From the NCBI RefSeq assembly GCF_000701425.1, contig NZ_JNIW01000027.1, positions 1 through 52,202 on the forward strand: a stretch of 52,202 bases of DNA. The letters are read 5' to 3'. Position numbers and translations under genes: made by a program. The notes under the pieces are model-generated. The model was given only the letters and a program-made list of their open reading frames with translations, ran no database searches and was not told where the DNA came from. Below are positions 47,595-52,202 of this stretch, piece by piece; position 1 is the first letter of the stretch, and each line of letters starts with the position of its first letter. This stretch comes from Deinococcus frigens DSM 12807. Its GTDB lineage: Bacteria; Deinococcota; Deinococci; Deinococcales; Deinococcaceae.

Positions 47595-48603
47595 ACAGCC
47601 GCTCAAGCCAGGGATGTTCCGGGTGAACAAGTTCCAGCGCGGCGCGCAGCCAAGCAACGGCCTCGCGGCTCAGCGTAGGGCGCATCCGTTCAAAGTCCCG
47701 CGCATCCTTGCCGCGCACTTCCTGGCCTCCGGTGGCCGCCTTGAACAGCAACACCGCCTGCGGAGCCAGATACGGCAGGCCAGCGCGGGACCATAATCTG
47801 GCTTCGGACAGAGGCAGGGTTATGCGCGGGTCTCGGCGGTAATGCTACACGTCGCCGCTGAAATTGGTCAGCAATACATCGAGCATCAGCACGTCCGGCA
47901 AGTCGGGGTGGCGGGCGTGGATCTGGTGCAGGGGTGGCTCTAGCGGGACGGTCCAGGGCTGATATTCACCGTTCTGCGGCGCATCCAGCTTCCAACCGGA
48001 GAGTAGATGCAAGAGTTGCGGCTGGGCCTCCCGCGTCACGGCCACGTCCAGATCGTCATGGGGGCGTGTCACCTGACCCAGATGCAGGTCCAGCGCCACA
48101 CCTGCGGCGAACATCCACGGAGCGTCCAGATCGGCCAGTTTCTGTGCCACCAACTTCGCGGGGGTGAAGCCGACGGTGCGGGCGTGGTGAGCAATGGCGT
48201 CGGCATTCAGCGCGTCGTCTGCCGTCCCCCTTCCGTCTTTCAGAAAGACCTGACGGTAACGCGCCGCCGCTTCGTCCTCGTCCAGCAGCAGCGCCCGCAA
48301 CGCCCCCTGCTCCGCGCGCCAGCCGCTGCTGTGATCGGGCAGCACCAGCCGCCAGCCTGCGGGGTGACGGTAAGCCTCACCCTCAGGCAGGTAACCCAGC
48401 GCCTCCAGCATGCGGCGTTGCTCCTGGCTGGGCGGCTCCGGCAGCAGGTCCAGATGCAGTTCGGGAACGTCCAGATCAGCCAGCGCGGGGACGCTGCCCG
48501 GCCCGCCGAGCTGGACGTGGAATACACCTTCGCACCGTCCTCCTTGCAGGTAATCGCCCAGCACGTTTTTCAGCTCACGGATGGCCGCGTTCAGGTCAGG
48601 CAT
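47593..48603 (-). pseudogene. GrpB-like / aminoglycoside-type nucleotidyltransferase fusion interrupted by an amber codon
   Basis: The first ~150 residues resemble the GrpB (UPF0157) family. The next part is an aminoglycoside/lincosamide-type nucleotidyltransferase (A-A-G-V-A-L-D-L-H-L-G and T-R-P-H-D-D-L-D-V-A-V). The frame stops at TAG 47847-47845 after N-F-S-G-D-V. Without a frameshift it continues H-Y-R-R-D-P-R-I-T, then G-L-P-Y-L-A-P-Q-A-V-L-L-F-K-A and H-P-E-H-P-W-L-E-R-L to TAA at 47595-47593. Homologues have Trp at the amber position, so TGG to TAG is likely. The truncated product is 252 residues. Confidence 0.8.
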
Positions 48604-48682
48604 CTTTCAAGGAAAGCATGGGTGAAGCCCCTGCCGCATCCGCTCTTATGCGGAGCGCACCCGGTCTGGCGATACTGACCGC

Positions 48683-50044
48683 ATGAACGCCAAAGGAACC
48701 GCCACCGCCCTGCTGCTGGGCGGCCTCGCCGTGGGGCTGGCCGGGTGTGACACCGGACCGCAGCAGACTGACACCACTCAGAAGACAACCCAGACAGCCC
48801 CGGCCCAAACAGCTCCAGCACAGCCGACTCCGACACAGACGACTCCGGCAAAAACCACAGCCACATCGTCCCCAGACGACCAGAATGCCGACGCCGCGCC
48901 GGGCGCGCTGGGATTGGAGGCGGGCGCGCGGCTGCAATCCGAGCAGAACACCATCGATGTGGTCAGGCGCTTTGAGCCGGGACTGGTGTTTATTACCACC
49001 GAGCAGCAGGTGGCCGCGCAGGACCCGTTTGGCATGATGGGCGACTCGCAGGTGCAGCAGGGCGTGGGCAGCGGCTTTTTTGTCAACGACGCCGGGGACA
49101 TCCTGACCAACTTCCACGTCGTGGCGGGCGAGGGGGGGGGCGGCGGCGGCGCCAGCAGGATCAGCATCCGGGTGATGAACCAGGACAGGACCGTGGAGGC
49201 CAGGGTCATCGGCTCCGCGCCGCAGTACGATCTGGCGCTGATCCGCGCCGAGGGGCTGGACAAAGCGCTGATCCGCCCCATTCCGCTGGGCAACAGCGAC
49301 GATCTGAAGGTGGGCCAGAAAGCCATTGCCATGGGCGCACCCTTCGGCCTGGATTTCAGCGTCTCGGAGGGCATTGTGAGCAGCACCGCGCGCCAGATTC
49401 CCATCGGCTTCTCGGGCGGGGGCGAGGGCATCACACAAAAGGCCATTCAGACCGACGCGGCCATCAATCCGGGCAATTCCGGCGGGCCGCTGCTCAGCAG
49501 CGCGGGCGAGGTGATCGGCATCAACACCCAGATTCTCTCGCCCAGCGGTCAGTCCAGCGGGGTGGGCCAGAGCGCGGGCGTGGGCTTCGCCATTCCCATC
49601 AACGCGGCCAGGAATCTGCTGCCGCGCCTGCAAGCGGCAGGGGGCGGTCAGGTCAATCTGCCGCGCATCGGGATCAGTGTCGGGCTGGCCGTGCAAGGGC
49701 AGCAGGGCTATCTGCCGGTGGGGCTGGGAGCGCTGACCAGCCAGAGCAAGCAGCAACTGAAGCTGCCCGACACGGGACTGGTGGTGGGCCAGGTGCAGCC
49801 CGGCACGCCCGCCGCCCAGGCTGGACTCAGGGGCGGCACCCGCGAACAGGAGTTCCGGGGCGGCGTCGTCAGCCTGGGGGGCGACGTGATCGTGAAGGCC
49901 GATGGTCAGCCGGTGGACGCGCTGGAAGACTTGCAGGCCGCCCTGATCAACAAGACGGAGGGCGACACCGTGAGCCTGACCGTGGTGCGCGGCGGCCAGG
50001 AACGCGAGGTAAAGGTGACGCTGGACGCGGCGGCCTTCAAGTGA
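48683..50044 (+). CDS. HtrA/DegP-type serine protease, lipoprotein
   Basis: The 453-residue protein has a lipobox (L-A-G-C22) and a Thr/Pro/Gln-rich linker to about residue 65. A trypsin-fold domain follows with H145 (T-N-F-H-V-V), D183 (Y-D-L-A-L-I) and S266 (G-N-S-G-G-P). One C-terminal PDZ domain ([14 protein letters not shown]) completes it. It would degrade misfolded envelope proteins. GATACT ends 6 nt before the ATG, a near match to the leaderless box. A run of nine G (49132-49140) lies just after the H145 codon. Confidence 0.94.
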   Translation: MNAKGTATALLLGGLAVGLAGCDTGPQQTDTTQKTTQTAPAQTAPAQPTPTQTTPAKTTATSSPDDQNADAAPGALGLEAGARLQSEQNTIDVVRRFEPGLVFITTEQQVAAQDPFGMMGDSQVQQGVGSGFFVNDAGDILTNFHVVAGEGGGGGGASRISIRVMNQDRTVEARVIGSAPQYDLALIRAEGLDKALIRPIPLGNSDDLKVGQKAIAMGAPFGLDFSVSEGIVSSTARQIPIGFSGGGEGITQKAIQTDAAINPGNSGGPLLSSAGEVIGINTQILSPSGQSSGVGQSAGVGFAIPINAARNLLPRLQAAGGGQVNLPRIGISVGLAVQGQQGYLPVGLGALTSQSKQQLKLPDTGLVVGQVQPGTPAAQAGLRGGTREQEFRGGVVSLGGDVIVKADGQPVDALEDLQAALINKTEGDTVSLTVVRGGQEREVKVTLDAAAFK

Positions 50045-50078
50045 AGTTCGCCAAGCCCCCGGCTGCCACACTGATGCT

Positions 50079-51185
50079 ATGACGGACCTTGCCCAGCACA
50101 TCTGGAGCCGGTTGCAGGCGGCGGACCGCGAGTGGTTGCGGACGCTGGCGCGGCAGGCCGGGCCGCACACCCGCGTGGCGCTGGTGGGCGGCGCGGTGCG
50201 GGACGCGCTGCTGGGCCAGACCCCCCTCGATCTGGACGTGGTGGCCGAGGGCACGGACGTGGAGACCCTGGCCCGCGCTTCCGGGTTACCCACCCTGTTC
50301 CATCCGGCCTTTCAAAATGCCACCGTGACCCTGCCGGATGGCCGCACCGCCGATCTGGTGCGCGCCCGCCGCGAGAGGTATCCGGTGCCGGGTCAGAATC
50401 CGCTTCCCCATCCCGGCACGCTGGAAGGCGACCTGCGGCGGCGCGACTTCGCGGTCAATGCCCTGGCCCTGCTGATCGGGCCGGTGGGCGAGATGACCTT
50501 GCTGGACGAGCTGGGCGGCCTGGATGATCTGGAGGCGCGGGTGCTGCGGCCCCTGCACCCGGCCTCCTTGCATCAGGACGCCAGCCGTCTGGTGCGCGGG
50601 GCACGGCTGGCGGCGCGGCTGGGCTTCACGGCGGACAGCGAATTGCTACGGCAGGTGCCGGGCGCTCTGGCCGTGGCCGGGAACACGCCTCGCCTGTGGG
50701 CTGAACTCAAGTTGCTGCTCTCCGAGGCGCGTCCGGGAGCGGCGGCGCGCACGCTGGAGGGGTGGGGCGCGGGGGAGCTGCTGCCCGGCGTGGAGTGGCT
50801 GGAGAGGTTGGATGGGCTTCAGGACGCCGGGCAGTCCATGTCGCCCCAGCTTTACGCCGCCGCCGCGCTGCACACCTCTCGGGATGCAGCGCTGCTGGCC
50901 GAACGCCTGGGCCTGGGGGACCGCCCCGGCGCGTTGCTGGCCCGCGCCCTCTCGGACGCCTATTTTCCAGACGGCACACCGGAGCGGGTGCTGCGCGGCC
51001 TGCTGCGCCCAGACGCCCCGGTGCCGCTGACCGGGCGTGACGTGCTGGCGCTGGGCGTGCTGCCAGGCCGCGCGGTGGGCGAGGCGCTGGCGTATCTGGC
51101 CGAACTGCGCCGGGACGGCAAGATTGGCAGTCGACAGGACGAACGCGCGGCGCTGCAAAAGTACCTGAAAGCCGAACGGAATTAA
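50079..51185 (+). CDS. CCA tRNA nucleotidyltransferase / poly(A) polymerase family protein
   Basis: The 368-residue class II nucleotidyltransferase has [11 protein letters not shown] near residue 37 followed by the metal-binding [15 protein letters not shown] and the V-L-R-P-L-H-P ... [10 protein letters not shown] helical region follow. It adds CCA, CC or A to tRNA 3' ends, or poly(A) to RNA; Deinococcus is known to split CC- and A-addition between enzymes and sequence alone does not tell which this is. CACACT ends 6 nt before the ATG. Confidence 0.92.
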   Translation: MTDLAQHIWSRLQAADREWLRTLARQAGPHTRVALVGGAVRDALLGQTPLDLDVVAEGTDVETLARASGLPTLFHPAFQNATVTLPDGRTADLVRARRERYPVPGQNPLPHPGTLEGDLRRRDFAVNALALLIGPVGEMTLLDELGGLDDLEARVLRPLHPASLHQDASRLVRGARLAARLGFTADSELLRQVPGALAVAGNTPRLWAELKLLLSEARPGAAARTLEGWGAGELLPGVEWLERLDGLQDAGQSMSPQLYAAAALHTSRDAALLAERLGLGDRPGALLARALSDAYFPDGTPERVLRGLLRPDAPVPLTGRDVLALGVLPGRAVGEALAYLAELRRDGKIGSRQDERAALQKYLKAERN

Positions 51186-51210
51186 AAAAGGCCCGTAGAA
51201 TGCCCAGCGT

Positions 51211-51822
<612 letters not shown>

Positions 51823-51907
51823 AGCATTTGTCAAAAGAGTTCTCCACTTTTGACCGAATGAAATGAGTGGATTTTGCCCGGCATTTGGGACTGGCACCTC
51901 AGTACCC

Positions 51908-52202
51908 GACACTTTTCGAGGGGGCTTGAAATCCGTCGTCCAATACGCGAAAACAGAGCGCGTCTCCCGTTGCCCTGAAATCGTTCAGTCTGTGCTTCGT
52001 TTCCCACTTCCCCCAATACCGCAAGAATCAGGTGGAACTGCTCGCCTTGCTCGTCCTGGCCTTGATTGGAGCCAAAGACGTTCGCCACGCGGCACTGGCC
52101 GAGCGTTGCCCTGGCAACGCTCAAACGGCTTCCGTCATCCGCCAGATCGAGCGATTCTTTCACCAGCATCCGCTCTGTCCTCTGGATGTCGCTGGTCTGG
52201 TG
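51908..52202 (+). mobile_element. Left end of a second IS4-family insertion sequence (partial)
   Basis: The element opens with GACACTTTT (51908-51916), the inverted complement of the end of the IS copy at the left edge of the window. A transposase frame follows and runs off the window. Orientation is the same as the left copy. Confidence 0.75.
51975..52202 (+). CDS. IS4-family transposase, N-terminal part
   Basis: The frame reads [15 protein letters not shown], then [14 protein letters not shown] and [14 protein letters not shown]. This is the N-terminal DNA-binding region typical of IS4-family transposases in Deinococcus. No ATG, GTG or TTG is available between the preceding in-frame stop (TGA near 51928) and this region, so initiation at CTG 51975 or another rare codon is implied. 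The gene continues beyond the window. Confidence 0.75.
   Translation, partial: MKSFSLCFVSHFPQYRKNQVELLALLVLALIGAKDVRHAALAERCPGNAQTASVIRQIERFFHQHPLCPLDVAGLV

Overview
This window is from a Deinococcus chromosome. GC content is high throughout. Most genes have a TANNNT box 5-7 nt upstream of the start codon and no Shine-Dalgarno, the leaderless-mRNA arrangement described for this genus. The proteins (release factor 1, homoserine dehydrogenase, HisF/HisIE, IF-3, Hsp33, the CCA-adding enzyme family, DUF4384, glycolipid-type glycosyltransferases) fit Deinococcus. Both ends lie inside IS4-family transposase copies in the same orientation with matching 9-bp terminal repeats, so the window is the DNA between two copies of one IS.

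Layout. 1-349: 3' end of an IS copy. 382-2652 (-): prfA, a Nudix hydrolase and a Dph6-like ATP-pyrophosphatase, overlapping as one operon. 2863-7000: hom, a DUF4384 exported protein, tRNA-Gln(UUG), a DUF2945 protein, dcd, a decayed acetyltransferase and two small membrane or hydrophilic proteins. 7041-10185: a TRAP transporter, dctQM (+) convergent with dctP (-). 10305-13237: a thioesterase and a thiolase divergent from a 35-bp promoter region, then an ankyrin protein and a hydrophilic protein. 13313-21210: a nitrate-assimilation cluster (Rieske protein, NarK, molybdopterin nitrate reductase, divergent nirB-nirD, and a hemD broken by an internal deletion). 21376-28931: DUF72, response regulator, hisF-hisIE, folate cyclo-ligase, DUF3291, a broken GNAT gene, a phosphoesterase lipoprotein, glutaredoxin and IF-3. 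29129-37289: glycogen debranching enzyme, NrtR-type regulator and an envelope block (two NodB-like proteins, an MFS transporter, GT2 and GT4). 37344-43672: accessory genes (MazEF, a nitroreductase, a GAF/PAS histidine kinase, then a complete PvuII-type restriction-modification system with its controller). 43685-51822: NarL-type response regulator, peptide-binding lipoprotein, Hsp33, a nucleotidyltransferase fusion cut by an amber codon, HtrA, a CCA/poly(A) polymerase and a site-2 protease. 51908-52202: 5' end of the second IS copy.

The most notable locus is the R-C-M island at 41763-43672. It closely resembles PvuII, including a near-canonical double C-box, and fits between a DesK-type kinase and a NarL-type regulator with only 15 and 12 bp to spare. 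It may therefore have split a two-component pair and placed the kinase behind the restriction operon. While reading the window I found no CAGCTG (the PvuII site), although related hexamers occur dozens of times. Other points of interest are a probable ATA start for IF-3, a promoter element shared by the nitrate reductase and nitrite reductase genes, two Trp codons turned into stops, and homopolymer tracts inside the HtrA and kinase genes.
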